Shown here: positions 27,252-38,900 of the stretch, piece after piece | Numbering within the stretch: position 1 is the first letter of the stretch | How the letters are laid out: each line of letters begins with the position of its first letter | NCBI GenBank assembly: GCA_900708905.1 | Contig: CAADRB010000018.1 | Coordinates: forward strand, 1,635,200 to 1,699,199 | DNA from: Hymenolepis diminuta | Lineage: Eukaryota > Platyhelminthes > Cestoda > Cyclophyllidea > Hymenolepididae | Direction: 5' to 3' | Length of the DNA stretch: 64,000 nucleotides | Notes under the pieces: generated by a model | The model's database searches: none | The model's input: the letters and a program-made list of their open reading frames with translations, nothing else | What the model was told of the DNA's origin: nothing | Position numbers and translations under genes: made by a program

Positions 27252-28914
27252 CTAGGTATCTTTTAGTAGACTTGAAGCAAACACAAGGCTATGTTTAGTT
27301 GAGTAGTTTTCAAAATTATCTTCATCCTTTACTAATTGATTACTCATGATTTCTGGTAACTTCAATTCTCTCTTATCATGCGGAGTTGAAAATGTAATCT
27401 GGAGCCATTCGCTGTTGGAATTCCTGAATCGATTTACACGCACGACTTCAGCCAATTCTGCGTCGTGCTCCTGAAACAAAAGTTCCGCTTACTCTTTTCC
27501 TAAATGGTAAGAAAGCTATTACTTACAATAAGCATAATGATTACGAAGTCAGTTTATAACAAATAATTTACCGAAACAGAATCCGGAATATCATCTAGAA
27601 TGTCTTCAAGAGCTGCGCTTATACCATTGGGTAAACCAAATATGTGTTTGCCGAACCTGTAATACAAAAATGTTGAGCAATAGGAGGAGTATTTTAATAT
27701 CTTTATGGCAAATAGCATAAATCTCCTCCTCTACAATATTTATAGTAGTTTTAAATTAGCTCCAAACATGGTAGTAAGTCTTCTTTAGGAGCCAGACTAA
27801 GTTAGATTGAATACTCCTCATACCTTAGATCTGTGTGGCAAGATGATAACCTTCGGGAACTGACATATTCTATGGAGAAACAATATTCAGCATTATCGAC
27901 CTCAATAGTTTCATTTCTTGAGCCTTTAAATCGTATTCTTGAGTCATTTTACGGTGGAGAGACTCCCTTTTTAGCCGTGTTATTGAGGATAAAATGTCTG
28001 GAAGGAAGTCCTAAGGATGAAAAACTTCGATAAAGAATAAGATGACTTAGTTGAAGCTGACATATTTTCCTAATTTTTTGTATTAGAAGAGCTTTCTGAG
28101 CAACTGTGTGAGAAGCGGATTTCGAGTTGAGACTGCTTGAAAGGTCTTTGGATGTCTCCAAATCCATCCATAATCCTAGCAACAGCCTGGCAGCATGCCA
28201 AGTTGATCAGAAGGCTGAGACATTCCACTTTTGATGACTCATATTTTGTGTAATTCCGTTTAATTATTTTCATTAATTGAAAATTAAGGTTGTAAAACTT
28301 ATTTAAAGGAAAAAATAAAGGCTCATTAATTATTCAAGATAATATCTAGTGACCATTAGATTAAAAATGGGGAGGGGGGGTGGAAGAGATATTATTATTG
28401 AAAAATTTTATATTAAAACGTATAGAACGGGATAAAACATTTATTGATATTTCTTCTATTCAGCTGATACATGATTTAAAATAACAACTGTTCAGATTAC
28501 TTTGAGTAGTTTTCTTCAGTTAAAAAATGATATTTCAACGAAATATCACCATTATGATTAGTACAGAGAGTATTCAAGATATTGACTATCATTGCCAATA
28601 GGATTGTACGTATCGCCAATAGTTATTGGTCAGTGCGTTGCAACGATTAAGTGACATTTTTCACAATTTCCAAATTTTACATAATTTTTTTTGTAAATAA
28701 AAAAGAAAAGTAGTAATTTTCAGTATCAGTTGCTAAGCTCTTCTTCCTTCTACTAATCTTGGGTCCAGGCGAGTCTCTAGAATCAGGAGGTCGTCACTTT
28801 GTCTTAACAGTCATGGGTAGTGTAAAAGTCATTGTCTCACGACACTCACAAAGAAACATGCAGACTAATTAATCGTAGTAAACTAGAGTGGCTACTATTG
28901 TTACACTACTAGTT

Positions 28915-29110
28915 TAAAATTGTATTTGCGGTTAACGGAGCCAACTATTTAGTAAGAAGTTACGGATTTGATACTTATCGGTGGGCAACCGCCCTGATTA
29001 AGTCGGACTAGTGTGAGTTTCTCAATAGAGAGGCTCAGTGATTTTATCTCTCTGCACAGTGTAAGCATTGGAAAACGCTTTTCTAAATGGACTTTGGATT
29101 AATATATGTT
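28915..29110 (+). repeat. Diverged tRNA-derived SINE-like element
   Basis: It shares with the 30.6-kb and 45.2-kb elements a B-box-like GTTACGGATTTGATAC, a following GGTGGGCA block, a TCTCTCTGC stretch and a tail GGAAAACGCTTTTCTAAATGG. It is more diverged than those copies, so its limits are approximate. It lies in the interval spanned by the KIFAP3 relic. Confidence 0.45.
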
Positions 29111-30608
29111 TAATAACAAATGGAAAATATCCTTGATAAGTGCGAGTTTTAAAGCGATTATTCAGAACAGGTATCGGAAAACTGCAGTGCAGTGGCGTAA
29201 CAGCCAAAAAATAAGTTCATAATACTTTCGCTCTACCCAGTTCAAGTGCAATAAACTGTTGGGGTTTTAAGCGTTCGACGAATCGAACTCGAATTTCAGC
29301 GACTTCGTATTAATACAACTACGCCTTCGCCTATTACCTTGTTTTAACTATTGAAAATATAAATTTCCCTTGGTCTTTTTAATAACCAAGATCTTGACGT
29401 CATTGCAGCCAAGTGTAGGTAACTGGTATCATATTGATTCTCTCTGTGTATTTGCGATTATCAACCCCATTTGCAGTTACATATTTTAGTGTGCTGCCAT
29501 CAATGTTATTTGATAAATGGTCTGTGTTTTGTGGGTCTGATTTTGCTGACAGTCCATAATAAATGTCTGCTAAAGGTGGATACCAGAAGCATGAATTAAT
29601 ATAATGCGTAAGGAAACAGTTTAAAAAATTCATGCCATTCGTATTAAAATTCGAAGCAATATTTGTTTATACTCACTAATTATCAATTTTACTACTTTAC
29701 ACACTGTGTTATTCAATGTGAGTAGTAATTATCAATCTCTTGATTACCCGTCAATCTCCTGTTCCGTATTTCAGAAAATCCACTTTGTTAGGCGTTAATG
29801 TATGGTTATTTGTTTAATTCGATCATTCTTATTACATTAAACAGTATTTTTTAAATCCCGCACTATTTTATCCCTACACATTTAGATCACAGTGATTATG
29901 TGCCAGTTAATATTTTAATGACCTTCAAAAGAAAAAGTGGCCCGATTGTGATAATTAATTGCATATGCACAAACGCTGTGACATTGGTGGCAGGATTTGT
30001 TTTGCTAATAAAAATTGGGTGGTCTTAGAGGCCATTTTAGAGCCATTTTAGATTTTCGAATTATTTAACACTTTAATTTTTCGGAGTTGCTAAGCAGTGC
30101 CGTAATTAATCCATCTGTGTCATAACCAGAATAACTGGTTCTCAAGGAAATACAGTATAAAAAGTGTATAAACCACCTTCTTACTTAACAGAGGAATAAG
30201 CTTTTTGGGAAAGAAGGACGTAGATCGTTATTAAACGGAAGATTATATAAGAGAGCTAGCATCTGTTGTAAAAGCTCTGTGTTGCCAGTCGAAAGCTGAT
30301 CTTGTAATCCTTCAACAATATTAATTTTTATCTAAAATGGGATTATATATCAAAAAATAGATATGAAACATTAAAATATGTTCTATTCCCCTGAATGTAA
30401 TCTAATAAGCTCTACCATGTTAAGATCATGTTAGGATTATAAATTCTACTCCTGTTCTGGTGTTCATAGAACTGATTTAATAACCCAGTAATTCAGTAAA
30501 CAGACTTCTGAATGGAAGAAAACAAGTTTTACTTTTGAAATATAAATCACGTAAAACGTAAAACCAGTTAGGAACGACCTAATGTGGAGTTACAAAACAA
30601 AATTTACT

Positions 30609-30815
30609 GGGGTGGTTTAGTGACTAACGTGCTCGTCTGCAGAACCGGAGGTCAAGGGTTCAATGTCCATCGATGCACACCGGTGGGCGCAATAGCCAGT
30701 CCCGTAGATTAAGCTTGGCTAATAAAAAACAGGCAGAATTCGAGTCCTTCACCATGAGAGCTCCTAATCCAAAATGAGCGTTGGAAAATGCTTTCTAAAA
30801 CAGGCTTGGAGGATT
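30609..30815 (+). repeat. tRNA-derived SINE-like element
   Basis: The head resembles a tRNA gene. An A-box-like TTTAGTGACTAACGTG is followed about 35 nt later by a B-box-like AGGGTTCAATGTCC. The body contains CACACCGGTGGGCGCAATAG and AGGCAGAATTCGAGTCC, and the tail GGAAAATGCTTTCTAAA matches the 45.2-kb element. This layout fits a Pol III-transcribed SINE. It is inserted in the gap between the central and 3' fragments of the KIFAP3 relic. Confidence 0.6.
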
Positions 30816-33519
30816 TATTTGCTAGGGTTATAGGTAAGTCAAGAAAACAATAAGAAACAAGGAAATTGGGTTGAACAAGCCTATATCGCATGGGCCCTTC
30901 AAAGAGGAACATGCATATGAGGCTGAGGTCACACAACATGTTAGTTTGGGACACAGTATGCTAATATCGTGGCTATTAGTAGAAGAAGCGTATCTGTGAT
31001 GGTTGACTAACCATATAAAATAATCAGGTGATCAATAAACTGTGGACTTCAAAAACATAAATTCACTCAGAAAACAGGTAACAATTCCTGGTATGTGGAC
31101 AGTGCAACTTTAGAACATGAAGTAATTGACTGTACCATGATAAGAAAGCATACACTCTGAATCTAAAGACAGAGAGGGTCTCCAAAGTCCAAAATTAATC
31201 TTCGGCAGGTGGTTATGACAGTCCTTTAGTTAATTGCCGACTAGACTTACCATTATTACGAATTGATTGTGGGATTCTCTATAATGATACACGCATAAGG
31301 TAAAACATTAAATACGGTCATAATCACTGAGGATAAGCCATTTTAGCGCATTTAAACGTGTGGCTTTTGAAATATTGGAGAGAATCTTCTCAACACATTC
31401 ACCTATTAGCATCAATTTATTTCAACTAAAGTGGATTAGATTTGTGGCAGATGCTACAAAAATAAGCCTGTTTGCCAAACCTCAGTAGTCTTCTTAGAAG
31501 TTCGACTAGTCGCTAACACACAACTAGTCTCTAGCAAATGCCTCTAGTATAAATTTGTCCGCAAAATTAACTAGGCTATGCCCAAAGTAGCAATAACAAA
31601 GAAGGTATTGAATGGAGAGAGTTTATTACTCCACTATATCTCGCTGTCAAAAGCTCGGTCATTCAATATAATCAAGTCTACTCTGCAGGAATGTTGATTG
31701 CTGATTGGTTGGGAAGGTCTCTGCACGCACGCCGCGCATGCTCTTACGCGATCGGTTGCAGACCGCACTTTCTAGAATGTTTTACAGCACGCGAGACTCC
31801 CTTGATCAGCCTTGGTAGCGTTGTGAACTCCACGAATTATCATGGATTATGTGTGTGGTTTGCATAAAGGTTACTTAGGAAAAAACTATGCGAAATAACT
31901 ATGTGACTGTGAAAATTAGGTATTGAAATTATATTTTTACCTAAATTTATCTCATCAATATACAAAACGCAATACATCGTTTCTTCGATGGGATGGCAAA
32001 AATTTTTGGTAGCTTACATGCTTTTTAAGAGTTTTTCTAGTTTTCGTAATTTATTTTCAAACCTTTCAACAGTTGTTTTATTAACCGTAGATTCTTGGCT
32101 GTTTTCAGTTTCAGCTTTTCTGATTCCTTCTATCTACTCCTTGTAAAGCTTATTCTCATATTCAAGAATAGTCATATAAAAGCAGTTTTACTGAACAGCG
32201 AATTACAAAATGCTGTAATTCTTTTTACCAATCTTAAACTCGATGACTAAAGAATGAAAATTTGAAAAAGAAAATATGGATTATTTTTGTTTCTGGGTCA
32301 ATAACTTTTCCCATTCTCTGCGTAAGATTCGAGCCAAAGCCTCAAGCAAGATTTCTGAAGAAAAGTTAAGGGGGATATTGAATTCACTTACCATTTTGAT
32401 AAATTTCGTTCAAATTATTGGGATTCCTTGCTGGTTGGAGAATGAGTGCTGTCGATTGTAGCTGTTCTGATATATCTTCATAGAGAAGATCAAGATAGTT
32501 ATTCATATCATTGATGCTTGCAACTCTGTCAATTTTGGTGGAAACTGACGTTGCCGAATAGCAAAAGTGCTTCATCTTCATCAGGTGCAGATGCGATGAC
32601 TAGAAGATAAAAAAGTGAGATAGCATAACATTTGATCTGACAAATATAAGCCTATAATATATTTCTGTGTTAAATAACCTTAATAATATACCAGTCTGCA
32701 GTTTATTCTAATCGGGATAATAATTAATATTAAGCTCATGATTCGACTTCTCTCCGTTCAGTTATATAATTAGTACTTTCCATTGCCAACCGTGCTAGCC
32801 AAGTGTGTGAGGTTGCTCAAGACCACCATAGAAATGCTCAACTCTCAGTCCCGAACGTACCCCAATAGGAAGTCAGAAGAGAGATTGAAAACAACTATTT
32901 GTAGGGTACAAGAATGGGGATATGTTTTAGGGAGATCACTTAACACAATTTTTAAAAGAAAACTGTTAATAATTATCTAAGAAACCTGAGACGTGCTCTA
33001 GGTACCATATTTAAGCCTGGATGGGAGCTATCTATTATCAACTACGTTTGCTTGCAACCTTCATTGTACTCAAAACTTATTTTTGAGTGATCTTGTTCAT
33101 TTATGCATCAATCATGTCCTGTCAAGTATTTAATTTCCACTCGAAAATTAACACAATGACATCTGGGCACGAATTTGCATGCCTCATAGATTTTGTTGTA
33201 ACCTTTATTTAACCATGAACCACAGCAAGCTGTTATGCACATATTTCTGCTGTGCCGGATTAAATAATCGATTTTTTCTTATTTAAAGTTCAATATCTTC
33301 ATCAAATAATAGCGCATATAAATGATAGCGAACTGACGAAACAGAGCTCATAGCTGTGGAGTTGATAATTATTCGAGACATAAATTATTATCATTCCGGA
33401 GGTGTTTGAATATTCATTTCTCAATACCGTGAAGACAGATTGTATTCATATTATAAAGTCTCTGTTTAGTTAACATAGTGCTCTGGGCTAACTTTATTTC
33501 TTCTTATTCTTCTCTTGGG

Positions 33520-33640
33520 TTTGAGTCAACTGCAGCCTAGAAATATCTAGTGGACAGATAGATCATAGCAGCAGAAATTGGACTTCTTCTTAGCATTCTT
33601 TTACAGTTTAGAAGAGTATTACTTTACAAAACAGCCCGTA
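33520..33640. repeat. Old dispersed repeat, copy B
   Basis: Counterpart of 8817-8915, with the shared blocks CTAGTGG, ATCAT.GCAGCA and ACTTTACAAA in the same order and strand. It has diverged too much to assign a family by eye. Confidence 0.35.
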
Positions 33641-33747
33641 TCATCCCTATTTACGAATCGATACAATGTAGGTTTGCTTAAAATAACAAGATAAGTAGAT
33701 AACTACTTTGGTTTTAACACTTTTGTCATTACTAGGGAAACTCATAG

Positions 33748-34043
33748 TGTTAGAAGAAATGAACATTATTTTCCTCCTATTCCCAATATTTCTTCTATGA
33801 ATAAAAGCGTAATTTGTTTCTCCACTTCCCCACTGATAAATGACATTTAATAATTATACTTATTTGTTTAAGCCGATACTGATGGAGAGGGAGTTTCGTT
33901 AATACATTCGTGTTGACTATAACGTGTCTTGTGATCTGCCGTGGGTTATTAGCTTCAGTGTTAAGTTGCTATATTACCGAGTTTTCTAGATTGTTGGCTC
34001 TGCGAGATTACCACTAGAACTCTTAGTTGGTTACGTTGTAGCA
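33748..34043. mobile_element. 296-bp solo LTR, copy 1, with 5-bp target duplication CATAG
   Basis: The element begins TGTTAGAAG and ends GTAGCA, giving the canonical TG...CA termini. It is flanked on both sides by CATAG (33743-33747 and 34044-34048). A second copy of identical length lies at 57717-58012 and differs at only three positions. No polyprotein, primer-binding site or partner LTR is adjacent, so this is a solo LTR or an LTR of a miniature (TRIM-like) element. It contains AATAAA, consistent with an LTR poly(A) signal. It is inserted inside the interval of the KIFAP3 relic, between the second N-terminal fragment and the INDM-containing exon. Confidence 0.85.
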
Positions 34044-34438
34044 CATAGCCATTCAGGAGTTTGATCTTTATTTAGATTATTTTTAAACTGGGCATATTTA
34101 ACTCCGAAAGGAAGTTATAACCTTTGTCATCCGACTTTGAACTTCTGACACGGAGGTATCTCAGAAGATGTTTAATTTTGGGTTTTCGCTTGAACTTAAA
34201 AGTTCACAATTGCCGATAATTCTCTCAGCTAATTCTTGCAAACCTGCTGGATTATTTAGATCCTTAATGCAAGTTCTGTATTTGAATAAAAATATTTATT
34301 ATGTAGTCTACATCTTCTGAAAATCTGATTCGGATCTCCCGATTCTCCAAATATTTGGCCTTTTATTTCGTAAAATATAACTATCACTTATTCATGGGGA
34401 TGAACGTCAATTCGGACATCGAATATACATCTGAGCAT

Positions 34439-35931
34439 AAAAGTACTTATGCTTACTACTTTATCATTTTCTCATTAATTGTCACGTTTCGTTAAAAATG
34501 GATAATGAAGCAAAAGTAGACCAGAAATTAACTGAATACAGCGCAAACACGAAGCACTATAAAAATTGTGACTGATGATTTTTAATATACAATTAAAGTC
34601 CAAAATTGCAAGTGCAAACAAGAATTAGTAATAGTTAGCTTGATATTAATACGTATCACGCTGCTATCGTCTTATGTTGCTATATATTTAGCCAAAAAAC
34701 AATTAAAATCAAATAGATGCTTTTTTACTTCATGTATTTTTTACTTCACATAAAATAATCATACAATAAAGTAGAATCTTTCGGAGCTATAATACTTGCT
34801 GTAAGTTGAAATCATAAAAACACCCTCATGTTAATAAGCACGTAGAAGTTCGTGTCACTTCGAATATGCCATCAAATGGATGCCATATTTACGATATAGT
34901 AAAGTTAAGCAACATGGTGGAGATTTTTACTTCCTCTATACCACTCAGATTTATAATACTAAATGCAAAGTAGCCTTTGGTCATCATCTATTCAACTGTG
35001 TATAAACGAAAATATGTGCAAATTTTGGCTGAAGTTTTAATTGATATATTTAAATCGAATTTCAATTTAATTTTGTTATTCTTTAGGGTTATTATTTTCA
35101 ATTTCAGTCGTAAAAGCATGTATTAAGATTAAACACTACCTGATATCTACTTTAATAATCGAGACGAATGAGAAATCGGTGTTATAGGGGCAGCTTCCTA
35201 ATTAGCCACTCACCTATCCATTTTATGGCGATTGAAAGTCAGGGAATAGGAAAAATTGCAAATCTTGATAATAATAACTGAGTAGGTTTCAAATAGCGAC
35301 GTGTGATAACTAATGCTCAGATACAATGAAATAGACGCTAGAAATAAGGAAAAATGATCAAGAACGTCTTTTCATGAAAATGTTCAGGCGAATGGTTGTA
35401 TTTTTTCATTGATCTGATCAACGATTTTAAATCAGATGAAAGATAGAGGAGCTAAATTTTTCTGAAAAAATTCTCGCGCGAACAGTTTACAATATATTCC
35501 TATTTGGTTAAAACTAATTAATCATTACCGATATGATTCCATTAGATTTATTTTGATAATCTTTAGAAGAATAGTTTTGCGCACAACCATTTATAGTTAT
35601 TTGTTGAAAGCTTAACTGAAAATGGGTAATAAGGGATGGATGCACTAGGTTTTTGTTATTTTACCAATAAAACATCAATTTATTAATAAATTAAAATATA
35701 ACTAGAACTAAAAGTAGAATTAAAAATCAGCAGAAATACTGATTAGGTGACTACAAAGAAAACTTATTTTGACTTCGCTTTATATCAATTATATTTATAT
35801 AAATAACCTATTATTATTTTGATTGCCTTACACCGAGGGCGCCTATTTCGGTACCTTGTTCACACGCTTTTTATTCACTCTTTGATTCATCGCTTATTTG
35901 TATCGATTCATTTTTATTCCATCCAGTATAA
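34439..35931. promoter_or_regulatory. Intergenic region between the KIFAP3 relic and XRN2 (head to head)
   Basis: About 1.5 kb of AT-rich DNA separates the first recognised KIFAP3 codons (minus strand) from the XRN2 start codon (plus strand). It must hold the XRN2 promoter and may once have been a bidirectional control region. No TATA box or other motif is convincing. A less AT-rich stretch just before the XRN2 ATG (about 35830-35930) is the best candidate for the 5' UTR and promoter. Confidence 0.4.
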
Positions 35932-38900
35932 ATGGGAGTTCCAGCATTCTTCAGATGGCTCAGCCAGAAATATCCCTCAATAGTTGTCCATTGCGTCGAA
36001 CAACGTGGAAGAATAATTGACGACGATGGTAATCGAGAACCCCTTGATATATGTGGACCAAATCCCAATGGGGAAGAGTTTGATAATCTCTACCTTGACA
36101 TGAACGGTATCATCCATCCTTGCACTCATCCTGAAAATAAGGCTGCGCCCAAGAATGAGGCCGAGATGTTCGTCGCAATCTTTGAGTACATCGATCGGAT
36201 TTTTGCTGTTGTTCGTCCTCGCCGCCTATTATACATGGCAATTGACGGAGTTGCTCCTCGTGCCAAGATGAATCAGCAGCGTTCACGTCGTTTTCGTGCT
36301 GCTAAAGAAGGTCACGACAAGGAATTAACAATGGATCGGTTACGATCAGAACTCATTGCAAAGGGAGCAAAATTACCTCCACCAAAACAGGCTGCAGAAC
36401 GTTTTGATTCAAATTGTATCACTCCGGGTACTCCGTTCATGGAAAGATTAGCTTTTGCTTTACAATACTATATTTACGACCGTCTGAATAGCCATCCAGC
36501 TTGGAAGAATCTTCAAGTCATTCTCAGTGACTCGAACGCTCCCGGTGAAGGAGAGCACAAAATTATGGATTTCATTCGTCGGCAACGGCAAGCACCGACT
36601 CATGATGCCAACACTCGTCACTGTTTGTGCGGTGCTGACGCAGATCTTATTATGCTTGGTCTAGCAACCCATGAACCACATTTTACTATTATTAGAGAGG
36701 AGTTTAAACCTAATCAACCGAAGCCCTGTGAATTGTGTGGACAGTATGGACATGAAATGGCTGATTGTGTCGGGGCCCCTTGTGATGAATTTGACAAGCC
36801 TCCTGTAATGCCTCCAGGAGCTGATGTGGTAAGTGTTTGATAAAGGGTCTACTGAAATACGCCACTCTTTTCTTTAGGAGTTCATCTTCATTAAGCTGGC
36901 AGTTCTGCGACAGTACTTGGAACAGGACTTGCAGGTCCCAAATCTATCCTTCCAGTGGGATTTGGAGAGAGTGATTGACGATTGGGTTTTCATGTGTTTC
37001 TTTGTGGGAAATGATTTCCTCCCGCATTTACCCAGTTTGGAAATTCGTGAGGGAGCTATCGATCGGTTGATTAATCTCTACAAATCTACTTTATGTGATA
37101 CTGGTGGATGGCTCACAGATTCTGGGCATGTGCATTTGGATCACGTACAAGTAAGTAGTTAGTGATCTTGTTACTTTGTGTTAGTGGTTGGAATGGAGGT
37201 AAAGTATAATATCTCCAATTCAGCATTTACGAATTCCATTTCTATGTTTTGTATGATGCCCACGCACATTTCTGTAATTGAGGCCGGTGATCAGCGAAAA
37301 TGGAATCCACATTGTTTGCATTAATTAAGTTTGGTTTAATTGCTCTATCAGTATGTCACTTTTTCGAAAAGACTGGAATGTAGAGGAGCTAACAAGGTAA
37401 AGAAATACATTAGCAGTTTTTGAATGTTCACTAGTTAGTGTAGCCATTTGTACTTACCTTTTACTAGGATAGTAGATGCTGACATTTTATTACATTAAGG
37501 AGTGGATAGGAATTGACTCTCTATTTTGTCAAAGTTGGTTAGCTGTTTTATAGATTTTGATGGTTAATTTTTATGCCGATTTAAAAACAACTCTCGATAT
37601 TGAATATTCGTGATGCTGACAACCTCTTGAGGTTAACTGATGCTCTTAGTAGCAATAATCGGATGTTTATATGTTGTTACACCTCTCGGACATTCGAGTT
37701 GGTACTGTTATAGGAGTACTACTATTAAATCATATGCTGGAGTAATAATTGAAATAAGTTGGAGATATGAGCAACATTGTAACACTTATCTTGCCAGATA
37801 TGAGGGCTTTCTTACTAAGGCTTTGATGCTGTCTATGCAAGGTATTTGCGCTTTCCGCTTTTTTAAGATGACCTCAAACTCATAATTTGTAATTTTGCGG
37901 TAACACCATTCTGTTTTAATAAATGTCAAGACATCGGACTTCTATTATGTAGGTAGGTTTTCGCTTACCATTCTTATAATAAATTCAATGTGCTTAGTGG
38001 TGAAAGTTTCCGATATCCAATTTCTTATCATCGATGAAATACTAAATGATGATAATGATGTATTGATATCTGTTCCAGGGTTTCTCGATTATTAGTTACT
38101 TTATCTAGAAACCAAGTCGCTGGAAGGTTTTCTCAAATCCATTACAAGCTTTCTTTTCCATTGCTTGGCTTATCATTCTCATTGATGCCTACTTAGGAGG
38201 GCTGCATGTATCTTTCTTTGAGAATTGCTTTAGTAGCCAAATCAGAGCCTCATGCTAATGACAATTTCTGATGGAATTTGCGTCAAGATGTCTACTGATG
38301 TTCTTATGGAATTGGATGTGAGTTATTAGGCCTTGTTAACCTTGCAATGGTAAACAACTTAGTTCACGTAGATAGTAAAAGTATAGTCATGTGATTAAAA
38401 ATTGGGGTCACCTTTTACTGATGCCTGTATTGAGTGCTGATTGAAGTGAAGGGAATATTTCGAGAAAATAATACTGGATTTTACAGCTAATTAGATGTTG
38501 ACTGTTAAATTCTTCAGCTGGCATGACTAAAAATACTCCATTTGTAATGATTACCTTCAAAGAAATTAGAAAATTAGATAGCCTAATAAAGGACCTCTCG
38601 TAATAGAGTTGCCCTTGAAATGAAAATTATGATCATTAGGAAAAATACACTGTACTTTTGTTGTTTTAAAGAAATATGCTGTCATCTGCTTCCTATAATT
38701 GGATTTATCTTAAGGTTTGTTTTTAACCTCTATCTTTTTTCGGGAAATCGTTAAATCCGGTTATAAAATACCAGGGATTATGACTAATACTCTAATAAGA
38801 TATGATATAACCAATCTGTGTTTTTTATAAGATTTGAAGCACTATGGTATTAGCAATCAAGAAATAAATGTCTTCTAAAGTGCAATCATTACTTTCTTTT

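Larger units (their letters stand above)
27252..34438 (-). pseudogene. KIFAP3: Decayed unprocessed copy of kinesin-associated protein 3 (KAP3)
   Basis: KAP3 is the armadillo-repeat accessory subunit of heterotrimeric kinesin-2. Minus-strand fragments appear in KAP3 order. At 34438-34310, IDVHPHE is followed by an in-frame stop and then FYEIKGQIFGESGDP. At about 34285-34180, LNNPAGLQELAERIIGNCEL is seen, then a stop. At 32599-32392, IDRVASINDMNNYLDLLYED and ALILQPARNPNNL are present. A 37-nt intron (32391-32355) follows, then LLEALARILRREWEK, a stop, and SIFSFSNFHSLVIEFKIG with more stops to about 32030. At 28240-27950, VECLSLLINLA and QKALLIQKIRKICQ lie in different frames. The 3' part has exons near 27930-27832, 27657-27566 and 27471-27252; the last contains EHDAELAEVVRVNRFRNSN. 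Introns and several splice sites survive, so this was a DNA duplication or gene death in place. The central armadillo part was not found. SINE-like elements and a solo LTR sit inside it. Stops and frameshifts exclude an intact protein, although the 3' exons could still be transcribed. Confidence 0.83.

Noticed and set aside
29400..29633. Minus-strand 77-codon ORF inside the KIFAP3 interval
   Set aside because: It does not resemble the KAP3 segment expected there or any other family; probably chance.
32783..32980. Plus-strand 65-codon ORF
   Set aside because: It opposes the KIFAP3 relic, has no motif, and its frame begins at a non-ATG-like context.
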